The notes under the pieces were generated by a model. That model worked only from the letters and a program-made list of their open reading frames with translations, had not been told where the DNA came from and did not search any database. Of a stretch of 64,000 nucleotides of DNA, positions 44,729 through 52,895 are shown piece after piece. Numbering within the stretch: the first letter of the stretch is position 1; every line of letters starts with the position of its first letter. Location: contig CAYPAX010000008.1 of NCBI GenBank assembly GCA_964408735.1, forward strand, positions 1-64,000, written 5' to 3'. The stretch comes from UBA7887 sp964408735. Lineage in GTDB: Bacteria; Pseudomonadota; Alphaproteobacteria; UBA7887. The translations under genes and the position numbers were made by a program.

Positions 44729-47700
44729 ATGAGCGCTGACGAAGGCCAGAGGAAGCTGGCGGCGATATTGGCGGCCGATGCGGCCGGCTATTCGCGGCTG
44801 ATGGCCGAGGACGACCGCGCGACGGTGGCGGCGGTCAAGCAGGCGCGCGAGGTCTTCCGTGAGCGTATCGAGGCCCATGGCGGGCGGCTCGTGGATACCG
44901 CCGGCGACAGCGTGCTGGCCGAGTTCCGCAGCGATGTCGAGGCGGTGCAGTGCGCCGTCGAGGTGCAGGATAAGCTCAAAGAGATCAACGCCCCCGTCGC
45001 CGACGATCGCCGCATGCTGTTCCGCATCGGCGTCAACACCGGCGATGTCATCGAGGAGGCCGACGGCACGCTGTATGGCGACGGCGTCAACGTCGCCGCG
45101 CGCCTGGAGGGCCTGGCCGAGCCCGGCAGCATCAACATCTCCGCCCGCGTCCACGACGATGTCGAAGGCAAGGTGGATGTCGGTTTCGTCGATATCGGCG
45201 AGCACGAGGTCAAGAACATCGCCCGGCCCGTGCGGGCCTATCGCGTGGTGGCGTCGGGGAGTGAGAAGGCTTCGGCGCCCAGCGTCAGCTCGCGCAAACG
45301 TCTGGGAGTCATCGCGGCTGCCTTGGCGGGGGTCATCGTGCTTGCAGGAATTGTGTGGTGGCAAACGGGGAGCCCGGAACCATCGCCTATGTTGACAGCG
45401 GATGGGGTTCCGACAGAGAGCCCGGCGCTTGCAATGCCGACAGGCCCCGCGATTGCCGTTCTTCCTTTCGACAATTTCAGCGGCGACGCGGACCAGGATT
45501 ACTTTGCCAATGGCTTGACCGAAAATATCATCACGGCCCTGTCGCATTTCCAAGGCATTCGCGTTATCGCGCGGAACTCGACATTCAAGTATCAAGGAAG
45601 AGCGGTCGACGTTCGCGAGGTGGCCTCCGACCTGGGTGCCGACTATGTGCTGGAAGGGAGCGTGAGGCGCACAGCGGAAAGCATTCGTGTCACGGTTCAG
45701 CTCCTGGACCCAGTAGACGGCTCCCACATATGGGCGAAGAAATACGACCGGATAGCAGACGCGGCCCAGCTCTTCGCCGCGCAGGATGAAATTACAGATC
45801 ACGTAGCGGCAGCTATAGCAGGTGTCGCGGGCGTGATCGTTGGTCGCGAGCTGGGAGAAATGGAGCGAAGAGCTCCGGGATCACTTTTCGTCTATGACTG
45901 CGTTTTATTAGCACAGCATGCAATGCATGTTACCAGTGACGAGAACCATCGACGGGCAAAGACATGCCTTAAGGAGGCTATAGCATCCGACCCGAGTTCT
46001 GCGGATGCTTGGGCTGCGCTCGCCAATCTCTACGAAGGAGAGCTGTACGGTATCGACCCCGAACCCGACGCTGGCGATCCCGTCGATCGCATGATCGATG
46101 CCGCGAGGAAGGCGTTGGAATTCCAACCGCGACATCCTTGGGCACTGTATGTCTTGGCGTCTGCACATTTCTGGCGCCAGGACCGTGAGGCCTTCTTCCG
46201 AACAGCGAAAGAGGCGATTGCGGCCAACCCGAATGATGCTACCACTATCCAAGTGCTGGGAGACAAGTTCTCGTTTATGGGGGATTCGGAAACGGCTCTT
46301 GCATTGGTTAAGAAGGCAGTTGCGTTGACACCAGACCCGCCGCCAACTTACTGGATGACATTCACGGTGGAGCACTACGGTCGGCGGGAGTATGAGGCGG
46401 CCTTGAAATACGCAAAACGCGCCGAAACTCCTGGATACTTCTGGAGTTATCTTCAGCTAGCCATGGTCCAGGGTCAGCTTGGGAACCTCGAAGAGGGTCG
46501 TGATGCGGCTACGAAGATGCGTGAACTCAATCCCGAGATGGCTGATAGGGATGCCGTGTGGGCTGAGTTTCAGTTTTGGGCCTTCGGCGATGACGCGAAG
46601 GCGCATCACTGGATGGAGGGCCTCGAAAAAGCCGGCCTCTTCGACGAGCCCGAAGCCCCCTCCCGCCCCGTGATTGCCGTGCTGCCGTTCGACAATCTCT
46701 CCGGCGATCCTAGCCAGGAGTATTTCGCCGACGGCATCACCGAGGACATCATCACGCGTCTGGCGCAATACCCGGACATTCTCGTGCTGGGGCGCAACAC
46801 GACCTTCCAGTTCAAGGGCCAGGCCGTGGACATCCCGGCCATCGCCGAAAAGCTCGGCGCCGACTACGTGGTCGAGGGCAGCATCCGCCGCGGCGGCAAT
46901 ACGGTGAGGGTGACGGCGCAGTTGCTGGGTGCGGAGGGTGGGACGCACGTCTGGGCAGAGACGTATGACAGGGCACTTGATCCAGAAAATTTGTTCACCA
47001 TGCAGGACAAGATCACAAGTGCAATCGCAAGCCGCATCGGCGACTATTACGGTGCGATCGGCGAGGCCGAGTTCCAGCGCACGATTAAACAGGCCCCTGA
47101 TCACCTGTCGTCATACGAATGCGTCCTTCGATTTTTCGAGTACGGCAGGATGCTCTCACCCGATACGCATCGCGTGGCGATCGATTGCCTTGAGGCGGTG
47201 GTCGAAGTTGAGCCCGATTACGCAGAGGCGATGGCGTTTCTTGTTGAAGTATATTTGGACGATGTCGCGTTCGGCTTCGGCGCCTCACCAAACTCTTCCG
47301 TGCAAAGAGCCCTCGAGCTCGCTCAGCGGGCTGTTGCAATCGAGTCTGACAGCGGCTCAGCGCTAATCCGTTTAGCGCGTGCTTATTACCTTAACGGGGA
47401 TGTCGAGCGCGCCTACCGGGCAACGGAAAAGTCGCTTGAGCTTGAGCCCAATAGTGTAGACGTGATTGCCGTCGCCAGTGACATCTTGGTGCGGATTGGA
47501 AAGTTTGAACGCGGCTTCGAGATGTTGGAGCTTGTGCAACAGCTGAATCCGAACTATCCGCCATGGATGAACTGGGATATCGCAATTGTCCATATGGCTC
47601 GCGGCGAATACACCGAAGCCATCGCGCGGCTCGAACAGACACAGATGGACTGGCAGTACTGGACACCCGCTTTCATCGCAGCGGCGCATTGTCAAAACGG

Positions 47701-47905
47701 TGACATTGAGAGTCGCCGAAAGTCGCTGGAGACGGCATTGCAGCTTAATCCCGATCTTGCCGACGTCTATTGGCGGGATTTCTACTTTTGGAACAAAGGC
47801 CCAGATGTGAGGCCGATGGTTGAGGCTGTTGCATCCGGCCTCGAAGCCTGCGGCTGGGATGTGCCGCCCGATCCCGGCCGCGAGGCGTTCGCCGGCCAGG
47901 ACTAG
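44729..47905 (+). CDS. Adenylate cyclase with two fused TolB-like/TPR modules
   Basis: A 1058-residue protein. The class III cyclase domain (about 8-175) has the metal aspartates in LAADAAGYSRLM and DTAGDSVLAEF. A membrane helix follows (about 192-213). Then come two copies of a TolB/FlgO-like plus TPR module, beginning at about residues 245 and 645: IAVLPFDNFSGDADQDYFAN and IAVLPFDNLSGDPSQEYFAD. The usual protein of this kind has one copy, so this is an internal duplication or fusion. The TPR stretches (near 45.9-46.5 and 47.1-47.8 kb) look lower in GC than the cyclase and TolB parts. The ATG at 44729 is used; an in-frame GTG lies 24 bases upstream. Confidence 0.9.
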   Translation: MSADEGQRKLAAILAADAAGYSRLMAEDDRATVAAVKQAREVFRERIEAHGGRLVDTAGDSVLAEFRSDVEAVQCAVEVQDKLKEINAPVADDRRMLFRIGVNTGDVIEEADGTLYGDGVNVAARLEGLAEPGSINISARVHDDVEGKVDVGFVDIGEHEVKNIARPVRAYRVVASGSEKASAPSVSSRKRLGVIAAALAGVIVLAGIVWWQTGSPEPSPMLTADGVPTESPALAMPTGPAIAVLPFDNFSGDADQDYFANGLTENIITALSHFQGIRVIARNSTFKYQGRAVDVREVASDLGADYVLEGSVRRTAESIRVTVQLLDPVDGSHIWAKKYDRIADAAQLFAAQDEITDHVAAAIAGVAGVIVGRELGEMERRAPGSLFVYDCVLLAQHAMHVTSDENHRRAKTCLKEAIASDPSSADAWAALANLYEGELYGIDPEPDAGDPVDRMIDAARKALEFQPRHPWALYVLASAHFWRQDREAFFRTAKEAIAANPNDATTIQVLGDKFSFMGDSETALALVKKAVALTPDPPPTYWMTFTVEHYGRREYEAALKYAKRAETPGYFWSYLQLAMVQGQLGNLEEGRDAATKMRELNPEMADRDAVWAEFQFWAFGDDAKAHHWMEGLEKAGLFDEPEAPSRPVIAVLPFDNLSGDPSQEYFADGITEDIITRLAQYPDILVLGRNTTFQFKGQAVDIPAIAEKLGADYVVEGSIRRGGNTVRVTAQLLGAEGGTHVWAETYDRALDPENLFTMQDKITSAIASRIGDYYGAIGEAEFQRTIKQAPDHLSSYECVLRFFEYGRMLSPDTHRVAIDCLEAVVEVEPDYAEAMAFLVEVYLDDVAFGFGASPNSSVQRALELAQRAVAIESDSGSALIRLARAYYLNGDVERAYRATEKSLELEPNSVDVIAVASDILVRIGKFERGFEMLELVQQLNPNYPPWMNWDIAIVHMARGEYTEAIARLEQTQMDWQYWTPAFIAAAHCQNGDIESRRKSLETALQLNPDLADVYWRDFYFWNKGPDVRPMVEAVASGLEACGWDVPPDPGREAFAGQD

Positions 47906-48219
47906 ATAGCCACCACCCGCTGCACCGTCCAGCGCGGGGTGCCGGAGACGATGTGGGGCGCCAGCGCCTTGGCCCAGGCCGCCTGGTCCTCGGCCTCGGC
48001 CAGGCGTTCCCAGGCCTCGTCGAGGGCGCTCAGGCTGGCCAGTTGGACCTCGACCTCGATGGCGGATTCCCGGGTGCCGACGGCGCCGGTGAGGATGCGC
48101 ACCTGATTGGGCTGCCAGCCGATCTGTGGCGCGATCTCCAGCCACCAGCGGCGCATCGCCTCCAGCGCCTCGGCCTTGTGGCCGAAGCGGGCCTGGATCC
48201 GCCAGCGGGCGACGATCAT
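47902..48219 (-). CDS. Hypothetical small protein coupled to deacetylase
   Basis: A 105-residue soluble protein of unknown function. MIVARWRIQARFGHKAEALE at the start and the alternating strand/helix pattern resemble a dimeric alpha/beta-barrel (NIPSNAP- or DUF-like) subunit. The start overlaps the stop of the deacetylase gene (ATGA), so both are made from one mRNA. Its stop overlaps the convergent cyclase gene by four bases. It may be a partner or a second activity in the pathway of the deacetylase. Confidence 0.75.
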   Translation of the reverse strand: MIVARWRIQARFGHKAEALEAMRRWWLEIAPQIGWQPNQVRILTGAVGTRESAIEVEVQLASLSALDEAWERLAEAEDQAAWAKALAPHIVSGTPRWTVQRVVAI

Positions 48220-49307
48220 GCCGCCACGCCTTCGAGCCGGGCCGCTGCCTCGTTCAGCAGCGCGGCCTGGTGCGGCTGCAAGGCCTGGCCGCCCAGGCTT
48301 TCGTACCAGCCGAGCATGGGGTCGGCGACGCTGGTGCGCCGGCTCGACAGCTCCTCGATGATCGCGAGGCCGCAGAACGGTGCGTAGCTCGGCGCATAGC
48401 CGCCCTCGTGGCAAAGCGCCAGGCGGCCGCCGCACAGCGCCTCGGCGGCCTGCATCAGGCGTCGCGTCATCTGGCGATACGTCTCGCTGTGGCACAGCAT
48501 GCGCCCGAGGGGGTCGCCGACGCAGGCATCGAGGCCCGAGGCGACGACGATCAGCTCGGGCCGGAAGCGCTGCAGCGCCGGCAGCACCACCCGGTCCAAG
48601 GCGGCGAGGTAGGCGCCGTGGCCGCTGCCGGGCGGCAGGGGCAGGTTGAGAGCGAAACCCCGGCCCGCGCCCTTGCCGATGTCCTCGAGCGCGCCGCTGT
48701 CGGGCGGGTAGCAGCGCTCCTGGTGCAGGGAGATCGTCAGCACCGAGGGGTCGTCATAGAACGCGGCTTCCGTGCCGTTGCCGTGATGCACGTCCCAGTC
48801 GACCACCGCCACGCGCTCGATCCCGCGCACGGCCTGGGCATGGCGGACGGCGAGCACGACATTGCCGAAGACGCAGAAGCCGCGGCCGCTGTCGGCCTCG
48901 GCGTGGTGGCCGCAGGGGCGCACCAGGGCATAGGCGTTGTCGACGCGGCCCGTCAGCACCGCGTCCACCGCCTCGATGCAGCCGCCGGCCGCCAGCAGGG
49001 CGATGTCATAGCCGTTGGGACCGATGCGCACGTTCTCGCCGACCATGCCGCCGTCGTCGGCACTTGCCAGACGCACGCGTTGCAGGTAGTCGGGCGTGTG
49101 AAAGCGCTTGAGCTCCGTCTCGCTCGCTTCCCGCACGGGGATCGGCACCAGGCTGTCGAGCAGGCCGCTCGCCGCGAGCAGGCTGTGGATGCGGCGCTTG
49201 CTTTCGGGGCGGTCGAGGGCCGGGTATGGCTCTGACCAGGGGCTTTGCGAGGCGCGCCCGGCATCGTGCCAGGCGAAGCGCTCGTGCCAGACGAATCCGG
49301 TACGCAT
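48216..49307 (-). CDS. Class II histone-deacetylase-family amidohydrolase
   Basis: A 363-residue zinc deacetylase of the HDAC/acetylpolyamine amidohydrolase superfamily. Zinc ligands and the charge relay are visible: RPCGHHAEADSGRGFCVFGN holds the paired histidines, DWDVHHGNGT supplies D and H, and ASGLDACVGDPLG has the third ligand D. Bacterial members remove acetyl groups from polyamines or other small amides. The ATG at 49307 starts MRTGFVWHERFAWHD. It lies 7 bases after the stop of a broken methyltransferase fragment and is coupled to the 105-residue gene downstream, suggesting a former three-gene operon. Confidence 0.93.
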   Translation of the reverse strand: MRTGFVWHERFAWHDAGRASQSPWSEPYPALDRPESKRRIHSLLAASGLLDSLVPIPVREASETELKRFHTPDYLQRVRLASADDGGMVGENVRIGPNGYDIALLAAGGCIEAVDAVLTGRVDNAYALVRPCGHHAEADSGRGFCVFGNVVLAVRHAQAVRGIERVAVVDWDVHHGNGTEAAFYDDPSVLTISLHQERCYPPDSGALEDIGKGAGRGFALNLPLPPGSGHGAYLAALDRVVLPALQRFRPELIVVASGLDACVGDPLGRMLCHSETYRQMTRRLMQAAEALCGGRLALCHEGGYAPSYAPFCGLAIIEELSSRRTSVADPMLGWYESLGGQALQPHQAALLNEAAARLEGVAA

Positions 49308-49314
49308 GGCGGGC

Positions 49315-49563
49315 CTACAGCCGGGCTTCGAGGACGAGGTTGAAGGGCGTCTCGGTGGCGCGCTGGAAGCGCTTGAAGCCGGCCTTGGCGAAGATGTCGG
49401 CAAGCCGCGCGTGGCCTGCCTGGGCACCGAGTGCCAGCCGCTTGAGCCACTTCACGACCGCCCTCAGCCACATCATGACCGTCGTGAGCCCAGACACGAC
49501 CGTCTTCGCGACAACATCGCTTGCCGTCTTGGGTGCCCTCATGAGGGTGGTCGCGGCGCCCAT
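49315..49563 (-). pseudogene. Chimeric frame: phage-side N-terminus joined to the 3' end of a SAM methyltransferase gene
   Basis: An 82-codon frame in two parts. The last 40 residues (LALGAQAGHARLADIFAKAG to ETPFNLVLEARL) match the C-terminus of class I SAM-dependent methyltransferases, just upstream of the deacetylase as the end of an old gene should be. The first 40 residues (MGAATTLMRAPKTASDVVAK and on) do not, and their start overlaps the stop of a phage-type gene (TGATG). I read this as the point where phage DNA was joined into the methyltransferase gene, removing its 5' part. The SAM-binding domain is absent, so no methyltransferase activity is expected. Confidence 0.65.
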
Positions 49564-49745
49564 CAGTAACCGCCTGTCTTCTTGCGATGCTCGGCGATGA
49601 TCCTGTCGGCCTCGGTGCCGAGGTACTGAAGCTTCCCCTGCTCGAAGCGCATGGTCACTCGTCCCGACCGGTAGGCCGCGTGAAGCTCCTCTTGTAGCCG
49701 GTCACGCGGATACGTGACCTGGAATATTCCGTTGACGTAAGGCAT
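49563..49745 (-). CDS. Small phage-type protein
   Basis: A 60-residue basic soluble protein (MPYVNGIFQVTYPRDRLQEE, ending HRKKTGGY) of unknown function. TAGGAG lies before the ATG. It sits 13 bases after the terminase-like gene in a tightly packed, same-strand series typical of a phage late region. No motif was recognised. Confidence 0.55.
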   Translation of the reverse strand: MPYVNGIFQVTYPRDRLQEELHAAYRSGRVTMRFEQGKLQYLGTEADRIIAEHRKKTGGY

Positions 49746-49758
49746 GGTCGTTGGTCTC

Positions 49759-50430
49759 CTATATGTAGGTGTGTCTGGGCCGCAACTTGGCGACCTCGGC
49801 TTGAAGCTTCTCGATGTACTTGCCGAAGGCTTCGTCAACGATGCCTCGCCGCAGCTCCTGCTGTTGCTTCTCAAGTGCCCGGTCGAGCTTCCACTGGAGC
49901 CGCTGTTCGCTTTCATTGGTCTTGAACATCTGGGCCTCCATGCTGTTGGGGGTGATGCCCCCTTTGCGGAACGGGAGTTCGAATAGCTCCTCCAGCTTGA
50001 GACTCGCCTCCATCCGCAAGCTGTCTGCCTCGTCACCGATCAGGAACTGTGCGATGGACGAGACGGCCCACGCCAAGGCGTCGATGCGATCATCATGTGG
50101 GAGCGATCTGCCGTCTGCTGTGGCGTGGGTGATCTGTTTGATGGTCTCCATCGCGTTCGTACCGCTCACGACGCTCTCCAGGAGCACGAGACGATTGTCG
50201 GCAAGAGGAGTACTCAACGCGTCCAGTATGCGCTCGCCCTTCCGTGCCCCACTCTGGACCGGCTCGACGAGCATGGGATACCCGCGACGCGCCAAGACGC
50301 TGGCGACCTGACCTGGGAAGAGTGAGTCCGCTCTCGCCTCACAGACGATCTTCGACGGGTAGTAGCCGTGGACCAGTGCCGCGACCTTGGTCAGGCTGTC
50401 CTGGACAGACGTGCCCCGAATGCCGTCCAC
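49759..50430 (-). CDS. C-terminal part of a phage terminase large subunit (nuclease domain), N-truncated
   Basis: A 224-residue remnant. The segment PSKIVCEARADSLFPGQVAS, then LPHDDRIDALAWAVSSIAQF, resembles the nuclease domain and C-terminal DDR-DALA signature of T7-like terminase large subunits, which cut and package phage DNA. A complete terminase has about 580 residues, with an N-terminal ATPase containing Walker motifs; that half is missing. The frame simply begins inside the 3' end of the neighbouring phage gene, with a GTG at best. I infer an old deletion rather than a working packaging motor. The coiled C-terminal tail is rich in Glu, Lys and Gln. Confidence 0.55.
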   Translation of the reverse strand: MDGIRGTSVQDSLTKVAALVHGYYPSKIVCEARADSLFPGQVASVLARRGYPMLVEPVQSGARKGERILDALSTPLADNRLVLLESVVSGTNAMETIKQITHATADGRSLPHDDRIDALAWAVSSIAQFLIGDEADSLRMEASLKLEELFELPFRKGGITPNSMEAQMFKTNESEQRLQWKLDRALEKQQQELRRGIVDEAFGKYIEKLQAEVAKLRPRHTYI

Positions 50431-51224
50431 GCAACCTCGCCGATACCTTCCACGTTCACCACTTCCTTCTGGTTCGGACCCTTGCCGACCGTGTGCACGT
50501 CCGCTCCGTTATGACCGGAGCCATGAGAGATGCGGAAGCGGGACACGAGATCAGCGAAAGGACGGGCGTTGCCGTTGAACAGGGCTTCCGTGGTCATCGA
50601 GGCGAGAGTGTTGGCCGGAACGTTGGCCTTCAGGTAGCTCCAGAACGCATCAGCTTGCTCAGCTGCAATTCCTTTTTCGAGGGCATAGTCGACAATCGCG
50701 ACCTCCACCTCCGCCGCCAGCTGCCGAGTCACGGCAAGCGCTTCGGCCTCATCGATACCGCTGTGGTCAGCTGCGAGCTTCACGGCAGGAGGGAGCTTGT
50801 CCGGGTTCATCAAGAGCTGGGAGATAGCTGCGGCAGGGTTCGCCCCGACAGCTTCGACGCCACGAGAGAGGTTCACGAACGCCTCGCTGGTGCGACGGTC
50901 GAACGCCAACGCCTCGGACATGTCGGCTTCCTCGGGAGCCTCGGGCTGAGGCATGGCCTTCTCCACCTGGGCAGCGGTCACGTCTTCGTAGCGGCCAAAG
51001 GAGTTCAGACGCAGAAATCCCATCCGCTCCGCATCAGCCACCGTCATGTCCACGCCACGCACGACCACGAGGTCATCGGCGCTAGCATGGTCCCGCAGGG
51101 CTGAGCCGTTCGACTGACGAGCCGTCGCAAGGATGCCATGTGAGTTGTCCCTGGGAGGTGCCTTCACTTCATGTGTGTTGGTGGTGGTGGGGTCGATGCG
51201 GATGGTCTCTGTTTCGTTGGGCAT
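50391..51224 (-). CDS. Phage-type structural or scaffold-like protein
   Basis: A 277-residue acidic protein, Thr-rich and disordered at the start (NETETIRIDPTTTNTHEVKA), helical in the middle (LAFDRRTSEAFVNLSRGVEA) and without a signal peptide. I do not recognise the family. Its acidity, location between a small upstream frame and a terminase-like remnant, and lower GC all suggest a phage virion or assembly protein. Its last 40 bases overlap the terminase remnant, so its own C-terminus may be the result of the same deletion. The start overlaps the upstream stop as TAATG. Confidence 0.5.
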   Translation of the reverse strand: MPNETETIRIDPTTTNTHEVKAPPRDNSHGILATARQSNGSALRDHASADDLVVVRGVDMTVADAERMGFLRLNSFGRYEDVTAAQVEKAMPQPEAPEEADMSEALAFDRRTSEAFVNLSRGVEAVGANPAAAISQLLMNPDKLPPAVKLAADHSGIDEAEALAVTRQLAAEVEVAIVDYALEKGIAAEQADAFWSYLKANVPANTLASMTTEALFNGNARPFADLVSRFRISHGSGHNGADVHTVGKGPNQKEVVNVEGIGEVAWTAFGARLSRTA

Positions 51225-51574
51225 TAGTCGTCACCTTCAGATGGGTTGGAAGCGGCGGAGGGAGTGTCCGCTGGTGGGTGGAAGTGGTTCTGAACGATCT
51301 CTGTCATCTGGTCAGGATCGAGATCAGGGAAGGTGCCAGCCAGCAACCTGCAAGCCATCTCCTTCGTATCGACTCGCCACTGCTTGAGCAGGAAGTCGTA
51401 ATCCACCTTTGTCGGCGGGCGTTGATCAACGCCGAGCGTGCGGCCCGACTGGCTGACTTGCCAGAAGGTGTGGGTGATCGGATCGTAAGTCGTCGCCGCC
51501 AGTAGAACACGCCCCGCCGCCGTGTAATATGCTCGCCCATGAGAACCACCGTGAGAACCAACAACGAGAACCAT
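51224..51574 (-). CDS. Small phage-type protein
   Basis: A 116-residue protein, the first of the phage-type series downstream of tRNA-Gln. The beginning (MVLVVGSHGGSHG) is encoded by a set of GAGAACCA repeats and may be regulatory DNA rather than coding; the convincing part starts around YDPITHTFWQVSQSG. The C-terminus is acidic (PSEGDD). No family recognised. It shares a TAATG junction with the next gene. Confidence 0.4.
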   Translation of the reverse strand: MVLVVGSHGGSHGRAYYTAAGRVLLAATTYDPITHTFWQVSQSGRTLGVDQRPPTKVDYDFLLKQWRVDTKEMACRLLAGTFPDLDPDQMTEIVQNHFHPPADTPSAASNPSEGDD

Positions 51575-51582
51575 TGGTTCTC
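51541..51582. repeat. Phased GAGAACCA repeats with palindrome
   Basis: GAGAACCA occurs at 51541-51548, 51553-51560 and 51566-51573, and inverted (TGGTTCTC) at 51575-51582. The last two form a perfect 17-base palindrome around one T. Spacing of 12-13 bases is close to one helix turn, as in operators or iterons for a multimeric DNA-binding protein. It lies at the upstream edge of the phage remnant. Confidence 0.65.
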
Positions 51583-51635
51583 ATCGGCCTCTGGCGGCTC
51601 GTAAGGTCTTGGGACTTCTGGAAAAGCAGATTTTG

Positions 51636-51709
51636 TGGCTGGGGGACCTGGATTCGAACCAGGACTGGTCGGGTCAGAGCCGACAGTTCTACCGTTAAAC
51701 TATCCCCCA
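51636..51709 (-). tRNA. tRNA-Gln (anticodon CTG)
   Basis: A complete 74-base cloverleaf on the minus strand, including an encoded CCA end. The acceptor stem is TGGGGGA with TCCCCCA, and discriminator G. The anticodon stem GTCGG/CCGAC closes the loop CTCTGAC, giving anticodon CTG for CAG codons; the T loop is GGTTCGAATCC. Its 3' end faces the phage-type genes. tRNA 3' ends are favoured integration sites, which fits a phage remnant beginning just downstream. Confidence 0.95.
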
Positions 51710-51786
51710 GCGGGGTCTGCTATACGAGGGGGAGGAAACTAGGAGCGGCCCGGCGGTGTGTCAAGCGGTGGGCCGGGTGGAATGGC

Positions 51787-52479
51787 ATGGCGAGATCGTC
51801 GCGAAAGAAAGGGCGCGGGCCGGGGCGGGCGCCGCCGAAAGAGAAGCTGCGCACGGCCAAAGGGCGCTCCATATCCTCGTCGCGCTGGCTGCAGCGTCAG
51901 CTCGACGACCCTTATGTGGCACGGGCGCGGGCCGAGGGCTATCGCAGCCGCGCGGCCTTCAAGCTTCTGGAGCTGGACGAGCGCTTCCGCTTCCTCAAGC
52001 GTGGCGCCACGGTCGTCGACCTTGGTGCGGCGCCTGGCGGCTGGAGCCAGGTGGCGGTGGCGTGCGGCGCGCGCGTGCTGGCGGTCGACCTGGTCGAATT
52101 CGAGCCAGTGCCCGGGGCCGAGCATCTCACCCTCGATTTCCTCGACGAAGGCGCCGATGTGACCATACGCCAAGCGCTCGGCGGGTCGGCGGATGTGGTC
52201 ATGAGCGACATGGCGGCACCGGCGACGGGCACGCCCAATGTGGATCACTTGCGCATCATGGCCTTATGCGAGGCTGCTGCCGAGTTTGCCGAGAGCGTGT
52301 TGGCGCCGGGGGGCTGTTTTCTGGCGAAGGTTTTGCGGGGCGGCGGCGAGGCGTCTTTGGTGGCGCATCTCAAGCGCCGTTTCCGCTCCGTCCGCCACGT
52401 CAAGCCGGCAGCCAGCCGGGCCGATTCCGCCGAGCTCTATCTGCTGGCGATGGGTTACCGGGGGGCCGAGGAGGATTAG
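51787..52479 (+). CDS. rlmE: 23S rRNA (uridine-2552-2'-O)-methyltransferase RlmE
   Basis: A 230-residue RrmJ/FtsJ enzyme that methylates the 2'-OH of U2552 in 23S rRNA late in 50S assembly. The KDKE tetrad is visible: K in SRAAFKLLELD, D in MSDMAAPATG, K in FLAKVLRGG and E in SAELYLLAMGY; the SAM motif is VVDLGAAPGGWSQ. A basic N-terminal extension (MARSSRKKGRGPGRAPPK) is normal for alphaproteobacteria. The ATG at 51787 starts just at that extension. It lies downstream of tRNA-Gln and is convergent with a small hypothetical gene. Confidence 0.95.
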   Translation: MARSSRKKGRGPGRAPPKEKLRTAKGRSISSSRWLQRQLDDPYVARARAEGYRSRAAFKLLELDERFRFLKRGATVVDLGAAPGGWSQVAVACGARVLAVDLVEFEPVPGAEHLTLDFLDEGADVTIRQALGGSADVVMSDMAAPATGTPNVDHLRIMALCEAAAEFAESVLAPGGCFLAKVLRGGGEASLVAHLKRRFRSVRHVKPAASRADSAELYLLAMGYRGAEED

Positions 52480-52697
52480 GAGCGTCCGGGTAGTGCGGAT
52501 TCGCCGAGGCTGCACCAGTCTTCGTCGGCGATAGCGCGTGGCTCGCAGGGGTTGCGGGGGCTGTCGATGACCATGACATCGGCCGAGCTCGTCTTGGTCG
52601 TAACGGGGCTGCGCACCGGCGATTCGCTGAATTGCGTGGTCTGAGCCATGCGCGCACCGCCGCCACGTCCGCTGTCAGCCGGGGTCCAAATAATCAT
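52476..52697 (-). CDS. Hypothetical small protein
   Basis: A 73-residue protein of unknown function, Ser/Thr-rich, with two cysteines near the end (RNPCEPRAIADEDWCSLGES). GGAGG lies six bases before the ATG at 52697; a second ATG at 52700 is too close to it. No signal peptide or membrane helix. It overlaps the end of rlmE by four bases. The good ribosome site is the main support; coding potential is otherwise modest. Confidence 0.5.
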   Translation of the reverse strand: MIIWTPADSGRGGGARMAQTTQFSESPVRSPVTTKTSSADVMVIDSPRNPCEPRAIADEDWCSLGESALPGRS

Positions 52698-52777
52698 CAT
52701 ATTCCTCCGCTCCGTTTGCCAGCGGTCCCATCCGCCGGCCTACGACTAGGAGAATGCGCCGCGCGGCCGCGGCTGGG

Positions 52778-52793
52778 AGTGACGACCGTCACA
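52778..52793. promoter_or_regulatory. CRP-like operator, distal
   Basis: AGTGACGACCGTCACA matches the CRP/FNR-type pattern TGTGA-N6-TCACA at nine of ten positions. It is centred 32 bases, about three helix turns, upstream of a second, perfect copy. Confidence 0.58.
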
Positions 52794-52809
52794 CAGCAGC
52801 CCAGGCCCT

Positions 52810-52825
52810 TGTGACGGCCGTCACA
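52810..52825. promoter_or_regulatory. CRP-like operator, proximal
   Basis: TGTGACGGCCGTCACA is a perfect 16-base palindrome and matches TGTGA-N6-TCACA at all ten positions. Its centre is about 63 bases upstream of the start site predicted for guaB, close to the class I activator position. Another palindrome-binding regulator cannot be excluded. Confidence 0.65.
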
Positions 52826-52845
52826 CTTTGCCGCGGAAGCGGCGC

Positions 52846-52874
52846 TTGGTGACGGAAAGCACAGGCTCTATAGT
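52846..52874 (+). promoter_or_regulatory. Promoter of guaB
   Basis: TTGGTG at 52846-52851 and TATAGT at 52869-52874, with a 17-base spacer. The start site would be near 52881, leaving a leader of about 15 bases that contains AGGAGG. Both CRP-like sites lie upstream in helical phase with each other. Confidence 0.6.
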
Positions 52875-52895
52875 GAGCGGCCTTCAGGAGGCGGC

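Noticed and set aside
49315..49460. Second attachment-site copy of the tRNA-Gln 3' end
   Set aside because: No stretch resembling the T arm or acceptor end of the tRNA was found at the far edge of the phage remnant.
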